This document shows positions 9,881 through 18,340 of a DNA stretch of 64,000 nucleotides, in pieces. The position numbers and the translations under genes are program-made. Location: the NCBI RefSeq assembly GCF_000335475.2, contig NZ_ANAH02000066.1:310001-374000 (forward strand), in the 5' to 3' direction. Source of the stretch: Cystobacter fuscus DSM 2262 (GTDB lineage Bacteria; Myxococcota; Myxococcia; Myxococcales; Myxococcaceae). Numbering within the stretch: position 1 is the first letter of the stretch; every line of letters begins with the position of its first letter. The notes beneath the pieces are model-generated. The model ran no database searches. It was not told the origin of the DNA and was given only the letters and a program-made list of their open reading frames with translations.

Positions 9881-9908
9881 GTCATGCCCTGGCAAGGAGT
9901 TGAGTGAC

Positions 9909-11126
9909 GTGCACGAGGTGAACATCGAGGAGGCTGGAGACAGGAAAAAAGCCGGAAGACGGCCGAGGCGGCGCTCCTCGTACGTAGAGCGCATTCAGCG
10001 ACTCGAGCGCGAATTGAAACGGACCCAGAAGAAGCTGGCCGAGGCGGAAGCGCTCTTGTTGCTGAAGCGGTCCGGCACGGAGCTGGGGCGGCGGGGGCAA
10101 TGGCACGGCAGGGAGGAGCGCCAGCGGATATTGCTCCGGGTGGACGGTTTGATCCGGACAGGTGTCCCCCTGAAAAGGATTGGCTCCTTGTTGGGCGTTT
10201 CCCTCCGCACCGTGCAGCGCTGGAGGGCCTCGCGAGAGGTTGGAGACCGGCGGCGAGGCGTGCGCAGCCCCGTCAACCGTCTCTCCGACTCGGAGCGAGA
10301 GAGACTCCTGGCGATCCTGCATTCCGAGGAGCATCGCGCGCTGTCTCCCCGGCAACTCGTTCCGAAGATGGCGGACGAGGGCCTCTATCTCGCGTCCGAA
10401 TCCACGATGTACCGGCTTCTTCGAGCCGGACCCCGGTGGTCCCGTTGCGCTCACGGCGGTGATTCCACGGCCCCCGGACTCACGCCGCTCCTCATCAACG
10501 CGCCCAACCGGGCCTGGAGCTGGGACATCACCTATCTCAAGTGTCCCACACGGGGAGCCTATCTCTACCTCTACCTCATCATGGACGTCTTCAGCCGCCG
10601 GATCATGGGCTGGGAGATTCATGAGGTGGAGTCCACGCAACGCGCCGCGGCCTTCATCCGGCGCACCTGTGAAGCCAATACCATCGACCCCCGTGGGTTG
10701 ATCCTCCACTCGGACAACGGAGGTCCCATGCGGGGCGCCATCACCCTCTCGACCCTGCGAGAGCTCGGCATCATCCCCTCCTACAGCCGCCCGCATGTTC
10801 ATGACGACAACTCCTTCTCGGAGGCGCTGTTTCGAACCCTCAAGAATCACCCGGCTTTTCCCGAGCATCCATTCCGCTCGCCGCACGAAGCGCGTGCCTG
10901 GTTGGAGTGGTTCTCCTCCTGGTATAACCACCAGCACCGGCACAGCGCTCTCTGTTTCGTGACGCCAGAGGAGCGTTACTCCGGTCAAGACCATATCATC
11001 CTTTCGCGGCGGCGCACGTTATATGAATGTGCGCGCGGACTGCACCCCACGCGGTGGTCGGGACGTATTCGCGATTGGTTTCCCGTGGGTCCCGTGCTCC
11101 TGGGGGCCAGACCGAGCCTGGGGTGA
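9909..11126 (+). CDS. IS-type DDE transposase (integrase core)
   Basis: This 405-residue protein has a basic N-terminus with a coiled coil (RIQRLERELKRTQKKLAEAE). A helix-turn-helix follows (GVPLKRIGSLLGVSLRTVQRW), then an integrase core with D206 (WSWDITYLK), D269 (LHSDNGG) and E305 (NSFSEALF), giving the classic DD(35)E spacing. The single-frame layout resembles IS3/IS481-like elements. GTG 9909 has AAGGAG upstream. I could not find matching terminal inverted repeats or a target duplication, so the element's ends are undefined. It lies between argC and a coupled operon. Confidence 0.85.
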   Translation: MHEVNIEEAGDRKKAGRRPRRRSSYVERIQRLERELKRTQKKLAEAEALLLLKRSGTELGRRGQWHGREERQRILLRVDGLIRTGVPLKRIGSLLGVSLRTVQRWRASREVGDRRRGVRSPVNRLSDSERERLLAILHSEEHRALSPRQLVPKMADEGLYLASESTMYRLLRAGPRWSRCAHGGDSTAPGLTPLLINAPNRAWSWDITYLKCPTRGAYLYLYLIMDVFSRRIMGWEIHEVESTQRAAAFIRRTCEANTIDPRGLILHSDNGGPMRGAITLSTLRELGIIPSYSRPHVHDDNSFSEALFRTLKNHPAFPEHPFRSPHEARAWLEWFSSWYNHQHRHSALCFVTPEERYSGQDHIILSRRRTLYECARGLHPTRWSGRIRDWFPVGPVLLGARPSLG

Positions 11127-11234
11127 CAACCCGGTTGACACCTACCGTGCACGCTTCCTCCTGGGCACGGAGCGCCAGGGTCTCCGGGGTGTCCTGTGTC
11201 AGGGTAGTTGTCACTTCCCCTGGACCTCACGCCC

Positions 11235-12134
11235 ATGCAGATCGAATCAAGAATCGACGCGCTGGAAGGACTCTCCCTTCAGCAACGTTTGCACCGGCAT
11301 TACACCTCGTTGCTCGCGGAGCCCGAGTGCTTCCTCGAGACTCCGTCGCTCTCGAGCATGCGGGAGATCCATGAACTGGAGGACGCCTGGCTCCGCCACC
11401 TCGATGCGCGCAGTGTCGGCTTCGAGCTTCCCTCGTCGAGTGCGCGGTTCAAGGACTGGTATTTCAGTCACGTCCAGCGGCACTCCGCGGCGACCGCCAG
11501 TTTCACCTCCTACCTGGCGGAACAGGCCTCCCTGTCCGAAATGGCCATGTTCTTCATCGTCGAGGAGAAGGTGGATAGCAAGTTCGATGATCTGATGGCG
11601 CTCGCCCAGCTCGGGACGTCTGGCAAGGTCAAGCTCACCATTGGTGACAATTACTGGGACGAGATGGGTCACGGCAACCCACGCTTCGTCCATACGACGA
11701 TGTTCAACACCTCGGTCACCTGGATGCGGGAGCAACTCCAGGCGAAGGGCATCACCCCGAGTGATATCGAATTCCCCGAGATCTTCACCAACGCCAACCA
11801 GCTCCTCATGTACGGGTTGAGCCGGCGCCATGCCCCCCGGCTCATCGGTGCCCTCGGCGTGCTCGAACAGACCGCCTCCCAGCGCTTCCAGGCCATGGTG
11901 GATGGCTGCGTCCGCCTCGGAGTCCCGAAGGATGTGATCGCCTATCAATCCCTCCACGTCGGGGTGGACCATGATCACGGCTCGCAATGGTTCGATCACG
12001 TCCTCCTTCCCCTCACGCAGCGGAGCCCCCTGCTGATGGAGGAGATCTGCCGCGGTGTCTTGACCCGCTGTGACGTGGCGACCCGCTACTACCGCGAGGT
12101 CGAGGCGCGGCTCGTGTCCGGCAGGTACAGGTGA
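11235..12134 (+). CDS. Haem-oxygenase-like diiron enzyme (HDO, iron-containing redox enzyme family)
   Basis: This 299-residue helical protein has ligand patterns of the haem-oxygenase-like diiron oxidase/oxygenase superfamily: an early glutamate (EEKVD), then DEMGHGNP, and a late H-x3-D-x2-H (HVGVDHDH). Known members carry out N-oxygenation, desaturation or C-C cleavage of amino acids and fatty acids. The substrate here is unknown. It is the first gene of a six-gene operon and overlaps the next gene by 4 bases. I chose ATG 11235 over an upstream alternative start at 11208; the ribosome binding site is weak. Confidence 0.8.
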   Translation: MQIESRIDALEGLSLQQRLHRHYTSLLAEPECFLETPSLSSMREIHELEDAWLRHLDARSVGFELPSSSARFKDWYFSHVQRHSAATASFTSYLAEQASLSEMAMFFIVEEKVDSKFDDLMALAQLGTSGKVKLTIGDNYWDEMGHGNPRFVHTTMFNTSVTWMREQLQAKGITPSDIEFPEIFTNANQLLMYGLSRRHAPRLIGALGVLEQTASQRFQAMVDGCVRLGVPKDVIAYQSLHVGVDHDHGSQWFDHVLLPLTQRSPLLMEEICRGVLTRCDVATRYYREVEARLVSGRYR

Positions 12135-12664
12135 GCGCCATGGGCGAGGGCGCCGGCGCGGCCGGAGTGGACGTCATCATCCGCGGTGCGAGGCGTTCCG
12201 ATGCCTTGGCGCTCTACGAGATCATGTCGAAGCCCAAGGTCATCTGGGGCACGACGGTGATGCCGTGCACGAGCGAACTCACCGCGGAAAAGGCCCTCGG
12301 TGAGGAGAACCGGCACTGGTTCATCGCCACCCGGGCTCGAGACGGCCACGTCCTCGGCTATCTCTATCTGGATTGGGGTCATGGACGCTGGCGTCGAATC
12401 GCCTCCCTGGTCATGGCCATCCACGACGACGCGGCGGGCCAGGGCGTCGGACGCATGTTGCTCGACAAGGCCATCCACGTCGGATTCCAGTACCTCGACC
12501 TCCAGCGCATCGAACTCGAGGTCTACGTCGACAACCCCGCGGCCATCCACCTCTATGAAAAGGTGGGGTTCGTCCATGAAGGGACCAAGCGACGCAACGC
12601 CATCCGTGACGGTGTTCATGTGGACGGCCACATGATGGCGATTCTCAAGCCACTCGATGGGTGA
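12131..12664 (+). CDS. GNAT family N-acetyltransferase
   Basis: This 177-residue protein has the GNAT acetyl-CoA loop (DDAAGQGVGRMLLDKAI) and the C-terminal LEVYVDNPAAIHLYEKVGF signature, similar to RimJ/PhnO-type acetyltransferases. It should transfer an acyl group from CoA to an amine. The GTG start overlaps the stop of the diiron gene by 4 bases, which implies translational coupling. In this operon it is probably a tailoring or self-protection enzyme rather than a ribosomal modifier; that is inference. Confidence 0.88.
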   Translation: MSAMGEGAGAAGVDVIIRGARRSDALALYEIMSKPKVIWGTTVMPCTSELTAEKALGEENRHWFIATRARDGHVLGYLYLDWGHGRWRRIASLVMAIHDDAAGQGVGRMLLDKAIHVGFQYLDLQRIELEVYVDNPAAIHLYEKVGFVHEGTKRRNAIRDGVHVDGHMMAILKPLDG

Positions 12665-13527
12665 AGACCATGCAGCCACACACGCTCGCTTACACGGACA
12701 AGGCCCACCTGTTGACCCATAACTACGGGTCGACCGATGATTACAAGGTTCGCTCCTCCGGGTGGGACGAGTACCGGGTGAACCCCACCAGCGTCGTGGA
12801 GTGGGTGCTCGGGAAGATTCCGTTGGAGGGGCGGAGTGCCATCCTGGATGCGGGATGTGGCCTCGGACGGTTCGCGCTCGCGGCTGCCGAGCGGTCCCCC
12901 GCGGGGTCCGTGGTCACGGCCCTGGATCTCTCCGCCGCCATGGTCGACGCGGTCCGCACGGAAGCGCGCGGCCGGCAGCTCGCGATCGAGGTGAGCGTCG
13001 CGGGGATCGAGGAGCTCCCCCATCCAGCCGAGACCTTCGATGTCGTCCTCTGCAACTACGTTCTCTACCACGTGGAGTCGATCCCGAAGGCCATCGGCGA
13101 GCTCGCGCGGGTGCTCAAGCCAGGTGGCCGCCTCGTCAGCGTGGTGCCCGCCTTCCGGTGGCTTCACGAGCTCATCGACTGGCAGGACAGGGCGCTGCTG
13201 CGGCTCGGTCATGACATCGACGGCCCCCTGTTCAAGCCGACGGGAACGGACCGTTTCTGTGAGGAGAATGCCCCGCGCTACCTGCGGGAGCGATTCCGGG
13301 TGATGTCTCGGGAGCGCTACGATGGGACCATGCGCTTTCCCTCGGTGGAGGTGCTGCTCCATCACTATCGCCACACGATGAGGTTCAAGAACGCCGTGGC
13401 GGCGGGAGTCGATGCGGAGGTGCTCGCGGCGGCGGTGGGGGAGTTGATGAGCGAGACGCTCGCGCGCGAGGGACACCTCCAGGTGACGAGCCAGAACACG
13501 TGTTTCATCTGCGTCCGCGAGGAGTGA
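12661..13527 (+). CDS. Class I SAM-dependent methyltransferase
   Basis: This 288-residue protein has the SAM-binding glycine loop ILDAGCGLGRFALAAAE, then an acidic D after strand 2 (TALDLSAAMVDAV) and a motif like CNYVLYHVESIPKAI, as in the UbiE/Methyltransf_11 type. The GTG start overlaps the GNAT stop by 4 bases. It probably methylates the small molecule made by the operon; the acceptor atom cannot be told from sequence. Confidence 0.88.
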   Translation: MKTMQPHTLAYTDKAHLLTHNYGSTDDYKVRSSGWDEYRVNPTSVVEWVLGKIPLEGRSAILDAGCGLGRFALAAAERSPAGSVVTALDLSAAMVDAVRTEARGRQLAIEVSVAGIEELPHPAETFDVVLCNYVLYHVESIPKAIGELARVLKPGGRLVSVVPAFRWLHELIDWQDRALLRLGHDIDGPLFKPTGTDRFCEENAPRYLRERFRVMSRERYDGTMRFPSVEVLLHHYRHTMRFKNAVAAGVDAEVLAAAVGELMSETLAREGHLQVTSQNTCFICVREE

Positions 13528-13532
13528 GCACC

Positions 13533-13745
13533 ATGCCTCTCGTGCACATCTACGTGACACCGCCCCTCGAGGACGAGGGGCAGCGCAAGGAGCTCTTCCG
13601 CTCCGTGACGGAGGCGATCTCCAAGAGCCTCGAGAAGCCGCCGGAGCAGACGCGCATCCTCCTGCACGAGCTTCCCGAAACGGACTGGTCCGTGGCTGGC
13701 GAGACCGTGGACGTGCGGCGGCGGGCGTCCAAGGCGCGGAAGTGA
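13533..13745 (+). CDS. 4-oxalocrotonate tautomerase family protein
   Basis: This 70-residue protein starts MPLVHIYV, so after Met removal Pro1 would be the catalytic base, as in 4-OT/MIF-fold tautomerases. The length fits the family. The start follows the methyltransferase stop by 5 bases, with GAGGAG overlapping that stop region. A keto-enol tautomerisation step in the operon's pathway is plausible. Confidence 0.82.
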   Translation: MPLVHIYVTPPLEDEGQRKELFRSVTEAISKSLEKPPEQTRILLHELPETDWSVAGETVDVRRRASKARK

Positions 13746-13755
13746 GAAAGGCCGC

Positions 13756-14655
13756 ATGACACTCGGGGATCGCGCGCTGGTGCTGCTCGTCATGGCGATT
13801 TGGGGGTTCAATTACGCCTTCGCGAAGTTGGGGCTTCTGGAGCTGCCGCCCTTCTCGCTGCTCGCCATCCGCTTCTTTCTGGTCGGCGTGCTGGCGGTGC
13901 CCTTCGCGAGGACGCCGCGCCGACACCTTCCACGGTTGTTCGGTCTGTCCGTGGTGTTTGGCACGTTGCACTTCGGCCTCGTCTACCTGGGACTGACTCG
14001 CGTCGATGCCGCCACCGGCGCCGTGCTGGTGCAACTCCAGGTGCCCTTCGCCGCCATCCTTTCCTTCCTGCTCCTCCGGGAGCGGCCGGGCTGGTCGTGG
14101 CTGGGGGGCGCGAGCCTCGCCTTTCTCGGGGCGTTGCTCCTGCTCGGCGAGCCACGAACCTCGGCGAACCGGGGCCATGCCTTCCTCATCGTCCTGTCCG
14201 CGGTGATGTGGGCGGTGAGCTACCTGCAACTCAAGGGCATGCAGAAGCCGGGTCCCCTCGACTCTTTCTCCATCAACGCGTGGATGAGCCTCCTGTCGGC
14301 GCCCCAGTTGCTCGCGCTGTCGCTCGTGTTCGAGCATGGGCAGCTTCGAGCGTTGCGGATGATGAGTGCGCTCGGGTGGGTCTCGCTGGCCTACCAGGTC
14401 CTGTGCGTCGGTCTCCTCGCCTACGTCATCTGGTATCGCCTCATCGTGAAATATCCGGTGAGCACGACCTCACCGTTCACGCTCACCATTCCGGTGCTCA
14501 GCAGCATGGCGGGAGCACTCCTGCTCGGGGAGCCCATCACGGGGCGTTTCGTCGTGGGAGCCGGTGTCACGCTCGCGGGGGTCGGCCTCCTCCTGCGCGG
14601 TTCGAAGGGTCCAGTGAAGCGCGTGGTGCCCACGGAACAACGGATTGGAACATGA
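13756..14655 (+). CDS. EamA/DMT family transporter
   Basis: This 299-residue membrane protein has ten hydrophobic segments in two EamA halves (AIWGFNYAFAKLGLLELPPF at the start; a second half from about residue 150). The family exports amino acids and metabolites. The position after four small-molecule enzymes suggests it exports the product. The last 4 bases overlap the next start. Confidence 0.88.
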   Translation: MTLGDRALVLLVMAIWGFNYAFAKLGLLELPPFSLLAIRFFLVGVLAVPFARTPRRHLPRLFGLSVVFGTLHFGLVYLGLTRVDAATGAVLVQLQVPFAAILSFLLLRERPGWSWLGGASLAFLGALLLLGEPRTSANRGHAFLIVLSAVMWAVSYLQLKGMQKPGPLDSFSINAWMSLLSAPQLLALSLVFEHGQLRALRMMSALGWVSLAYQVLCVGLLAYVIWYRLIVKYPVSTTSPFTLTIPVLSSMAGALLLGEPITGRFVVGAGVTLAGVGLLLRGSKGPVKRVVPTEQRIGT

Positions 14656-16271
14656 CGGGACAAGTGAGTTTTCGGGAGCGCCTCCGGGAGACGTTCACAG
14701 CGGATTTGAGGTCGCTCGCGGTGGTGCGCATCCTCACGGGGGCCGGTGTGGTCTTCGATGTCCTCTACCGGGCGCGAGACCTCGAGGCGCATTACACGCA
14801 AGCGGGAGTCATCTCCACGGAGACGGCGAGAGCCCTCGTGGAGTATTTCGGGTGGTTCTCGCTGCACACGCTCAGTGGAAGCCTGGCCTACCAGATCGGA
14901 CTCAGCGCCTTGTTCCTGGTGCTCGGCCTCCTGCTCATGGTGGGGTTCGCCACCAGGCTCGTGACGCCACTGTGCTGGATGCTCTACGTGTCCGTGCAGA
15001 ACCGTTTCTTCGCGGGGGACTACCCCGGCGATTATGTCCTCACCCTGTTGTTGCTCTCGGGCATCTGCCTTCCCTGGGGAGCCTGGTTCTCCGTGGATGC
15101 CTGGCGAGGGCGGGGGAGGGCGATGCCCGCTCCTCGCTACCGCGGACTCAGTGCCCATGCGTTCTTCCTGCTGTTCACCGTCTTCCTTTGCAACACGGGC
15201 ATTTCGAAGTTCGCCGCTGGCGATCGGTGGCTCGACGGGAAAGCGCTCTATCTCACGCTCTCCTCCATCCGCTACACGTCCCACTGGCTCGACTGGACCC
15301 TCGAGCATCTCACGCTTCTCGAGGTCGTCACCTACGCCGTGCCTTGGATTGAGCTCGTCTCGCCGGTCGTTCTCTTCTTCCCCTGGAAGAACGGTGGGGT
15401 GCGCACGCTCGCCGTGGCCATCATCTGCGCCATGTTCACGTCCTTTGGCATTGGCCTCGACCTGCACCAACTCCCATTCCTCGCGGCGGTGGCATACCTC
15501 GGATTCCTGCCCCCCTGGTTCTGGGATCGGTTCCTGCCGGCGCTGTCCCGCGGGGCGTGGTGGCGGGCGCCCCCTTCCGAGGAGGCCGTGTCCCACGATC
15601 TCGCGCTCGCACCGGGCCGGGTCTTCGTCTCCATCAACAACGGCCTGGTCGCCGTTCTCCTCGCCCTCCACGCGACACATTACTATTACAAGATTGGAAA
15701 TTACGGATACTTCTCCACGCCCCGGTCGCCGCCCGTGCTCGTGGACAAGACGTTGAGCTTCCTGAAGATGAAGAACATCTACCGGATGTTCTCCGATCCG
15801 CGTGTCTTCGAGCAGAGCGACGGTTGGGATGTCGCGCCTGGCGTGCTCGCGAGCGGTCGCGAGATCAACGTCTTCACGGGAGACGCGCTCTCGTTCGAGC
15901 AGCCGAAGGACCTCATCCAGTCGATAGGCGGGTTCCGCTGGCGCCAATACCTGACGTTGATGAACTGGTATCCCACCTGGAATCCGAAGAACATCACGAG
16001 CTACCACGTCATCGAATACGCGGCGATGCGCAGGGACCTCGCGCGCTACCTGTGCCGACAGTGGAATGCGCGGCACACGGGCGCGGACATGCTGGTGCGC
16101 ATGAACCTGGCCATGGTCATTGCCCCGGTGCGCTACGCGCAACCCAAGCCTTCCTACCGGGTGGTGGAATTGCTGGAGCAGGCCCACCCGTGCGAGGACG
16201 TCGGCGCTTCGCCTGCCCGTGGCCCGGTCGCCGCACCCGAGCACCTCGAACCCGAGCGGGCGGCCCGATGA
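14652..16271 (+). CDS. HTTM domain protein (vitamin K-dependent carboxylase-like)
   Basis: This 539-residue polytopic membrane protein has an N-terminal HTTM-type region (SLAVVRILTGAGVVFDVLYRA, then repeated hydrophobic helices to about residue 350). A soluble C-terminal part of about 190 residues follows. HTTM proteins are related to gamma-glutamyl carboxylase; many have unknown functions. ATG 14652 overlaps the EamA stop by 4 bases, so it belongs to the same operon. The larger upstream open frame is an out-of-frame shadow of EamA. It ends 46 bases before argJ-argB. Confidence 0.75.
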   Translation: MTGQVSFRERLRETFTADLRSLAVVRILTGAGVVFDVLYRARDLEAHYTQAGVISTETARALVEYFGWFSLHTLSGSLAYQIGLSALFLVLGLLLMVGFATRLVTPLCWMLYVSVQNRFFAGDYPGDYVLTLLLLSGICLPWGAWFSVDAWRGRGRAMPAPRYRGLSAHAFFLLFTVFLCNTGISKFAAGDRWLDGKALYLTLSSIRYTSHWLDWTLEHLTLLEVVTYAVPWIELVSPVVLFFPWKNGGVRTLAVAIICAMFTSFGIGLDLHQLPFLAAVAYLGFLPPWFWDRFLPALSRGAWWRAPPSEEAVSHDLALAPGRVFVSINNGLVAVLLALHATHYYYKIGNYGYFSTPRSPPVLVDKTLSFLKMKNIYRMFSDPRVFEQSDGWDVAPGVLASGREINVFTGDALSFEQPKDLIQSIGGFRWRQYLTLMNWYPTWNPKNITSYHVIEYAAMRRDLARYLCRQWNARHTGADMLVRMNLAMVIAPVRYAQPKPSYRVVELLEQAHPCEDVGASPARGPVAAPEHLEPERAAR

Positions 16272-16317
16272 CGTCCTTGGCCGCGCGATAGCCGCGGTTG
16301 CGGAGGGGTTGCAATCC

Positions 16318-18285
16318 GTGAAGGTACCGCTCGGCTTCTCCTTCTCCGGCATCCACGCGGGCCTCAAGCCTCAGCGCAAGGACGTGGCGCTCGTCTACAG
16401 CGACACGCCTTGCTCGGCTGCCGGCTGCTTCACCGCCAACAAGGCCCGGGCCGCCTCTGTCCAGGATGCCGAGCTCCGCCTGCCCGCCTCGGGCATCCAG
16501 GCCGTGCTCGTCAACTCGGGTAATGCCAATGCCCTCACCGGCCCCGCTGGGATGCTGGCCGTGCTCACCCTGCGCGAGGCGCTGGGCCGTACCCTCCGTG
16601 TGCCTCCGTCCGCCGTGCTCACCGCCTCCACGGGGGTGATTGGCCATCCGTTGCCCGTGTCCAAGGTGGTGACAGTGCTCGGCGCGCTCGAGGAGGCCCT
16701 GTGCTCCGAGCCCGACGCCGCCGCCGAGGCCATCATGAGCACCGACACGCGCGCCAAGCAGGCGTGGCGCCTGGTGCGCATCGGCGGCCGGGAGGTGACG
16801 CTCCGTGCCATCTTCAAGGGCTCCGGGATGATGCACCCGTCGTTGGCCACGGTGATCGCCGTCATCACCACGGACTGCGCCATCCATCCGGGAGTGCTCG
16901 CGACCGCCCTGCGCGAGGCGGTGTCCACCTCCTTCAACAGCCTGACGGTGGACGGGGACATGAGCCCCAACGACACCGTGTATGCGCTCGCCAACGGCCG
17001 GGCCGGCAACCCGTTCATCTCGGACCCAGGGCCGGAGCTGAAGGTCTTCACCGCCACGCTCTCGGACCTGTGCCAGGAGATGGCGCGGGAGATCGCCTCG
17101 GATGGCGAGGGCGCCACCAAATTGCTGCAAGTGGAGGTGACGGGCGCGCCAGTCCATTCCATCGCCCAGGATCTGGCGCGCGCCGTGGCGGGCTCCACCC
17201 TGGTGAAGGCCGCCGTCTTCGGGGCCGATCCCAACTGGGGCCGGGTGCTGGCCACCGTGGGCGCGCGCGCCGGTACGCGGGGCTACGCCGTGGATCCCTA
17301 CTCGGCCCACGTCCGCATCCAGGGCATCTCCGTCTACCAGGGCGAGCCGCGGCCGTATGATCCGGTGCGGCTCAAGGCGCGCATGCGCGAGCCGGAGATC
17401 CGTGTCGAGGTCCACCTCACGGGGGGCGAGGGCTCGTCCGTGGCCTGGGGGTGCGATCTCTCGTACGACTCCGTGAGGCTCAACTCGGACCACGGCTCGC
17501 TCATCGAGTCCAGGCCGGACGGTGGTGCGGGCAAGGACGAGCGCCTGGCCAGATACGGTCCCGCCTTCAAGACGACGTTGCTCGTCGAGTCGCTCTCGTA
17601 CATCTCGCGCTTCCGCGGCAAGCGCTGCGTCATCCATTGCGGCGGCGCGACCCTGGTGAAGGAGTCGCTCAAGCAGGCCTTCTGCCGCGACATCGAGCTT
17701 TTGCGCTCGGCGGGTCTGCGGCCCCTCATCGTGCACGTGGGTGGGGCGGAACTCGTCACCCTCTTCAACAACCTGGGAGACCGGGCGGTGGGCCTGTCCG
17801 GCAAGGACGGCGCGCTGCTGCGGGCGCGGCGGATTCCGAGTGACGACGAGCACTCCAAGGAGCACGTGGGCGAGGTGACGCGCGTCAACTCCGAGCTCCT
17901 GGAGATGTTGCTGGGCCAGGGGTACGTGCCCATCATCTCCCCGGTGGGGTTGGGCGAGGATGGGCAGACGTACGAGCTGGGCTCGGAGGCGGTGGCCGCC
18001 GAGGTGGCCAGTGCCATCAAGGCGCACAAGCTCATCTACCTGCACGACGCGCCGGGCATCCTCCGCGGCGAGGAGCTCCTCAGTGAGTTCACGGCCTCGC
18101 AGTTGGAGGCCCACCTCGCGGCCGGTGCGTTCGCCGGTGGCATGCGGACACGCGCGAGGATGGCCCTGAAGACGTTGTGCGGCGGCGGTGTGGAGCGCGT
18201 GCATTTCATCGACGGGCGAGTGCCGCACAGCCTCATCGCCGAGCTCTTCACCGACAAGGGCGTCGGGACGCTCGTCACCCGCTGA
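16318..18285 (+). CDS. ArgJ-ArgB fusion: ornithine/glutamate acetyltransferase joined to acetylglutamate kinase-like domain
   Basis: This single 655-residue frame has two parts. Residues 1-~390 are ArgJ, with the autocleavage and nucleophile site T178 in KGSGMMHPSLATV; this part should make N-acetylglutamate and ornithine by transacetylation. Residues ~410-655 match ArgB, beginning with the N-helix segment SLSYISRFRGKR typical of arginine-sensitive acetylglutamate kinases. The expected catalytic Lys of (V/I)K-x-GG is His here (VIHCGG). The NAD segment binding substrate reads SEA, and the late Lys of GM-xx-K is Arg. The kinase half may therefore be inactive or regulatory. GTG 16318 has GGAGGGG upstream. 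No stop or good internal start separates the halves. Confidence 0.85.
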   Translation: MKVPLGFSFSGIHAGLKPQRKDVALVYSDTPCSAAGCFTANKARAASVQDAELRLPASGIQAVLVNSGNANALTGPAGMLAVLTLREALGRTLRVPPSAVLTASTGVIGHPLPVSKVVTVLGALEEALCSEPDAAAEAIMSTDTRAKQAWRLVRIGGREVTLRAIFKGSGMMHPSLATVIAVITTDCAIHPGVLATALREAVSTSFNSLTVDGDMSPNDTVYALANGRAGNPFISDPGPELKVFTATLSDLCQEMAREIASDGEGATKLLQVEVTGAPVHSIAQDLARAVAGSTLVKAAVFGADPNWGRVLATVGARAGTRGYAVDPYSAHVRIQGISVYQGEPRPYDPVRLKARMREPEIRVEVHLTGGEGSSVAWGCDLSYDSVRLNSDHGSLIESRPDGGAGKDERLARYGPAFKTTLLVESLSYISRFRGKRCVIHCGGATLVKESLKQAFCRDIELLRSAGLRPLIVHVGGAELVTLFNNLGDRAVGLSGKDGALLRARRIPSDDEHSKEHVGEVTRVNSELLEMLLGQGYVPIISPVGLGEDGQTYELGSEAVAAEVASAIKAHKLIYLHDAPGILRGEELLSEFTASQLEAHLAAGAFAGGMRTRARMALKTLCGGGVERVHFIDGRVPHSLIAELFTDKGVGTLVTR

Positions 18286-18340
18286 GGCCCCGCCGTGGCG
18301 CGGTGGGAGACCTGGCCACGGCCCGGGGGCGAGCTCGCGC

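Noticed and set aside
9881-11230. Inverted terminal repeats for the transposase element
   Set aside because: TGTCAGGGTAGTTGTCA near 11200 is itself partly palindromic, but no partner was found on the argC side.
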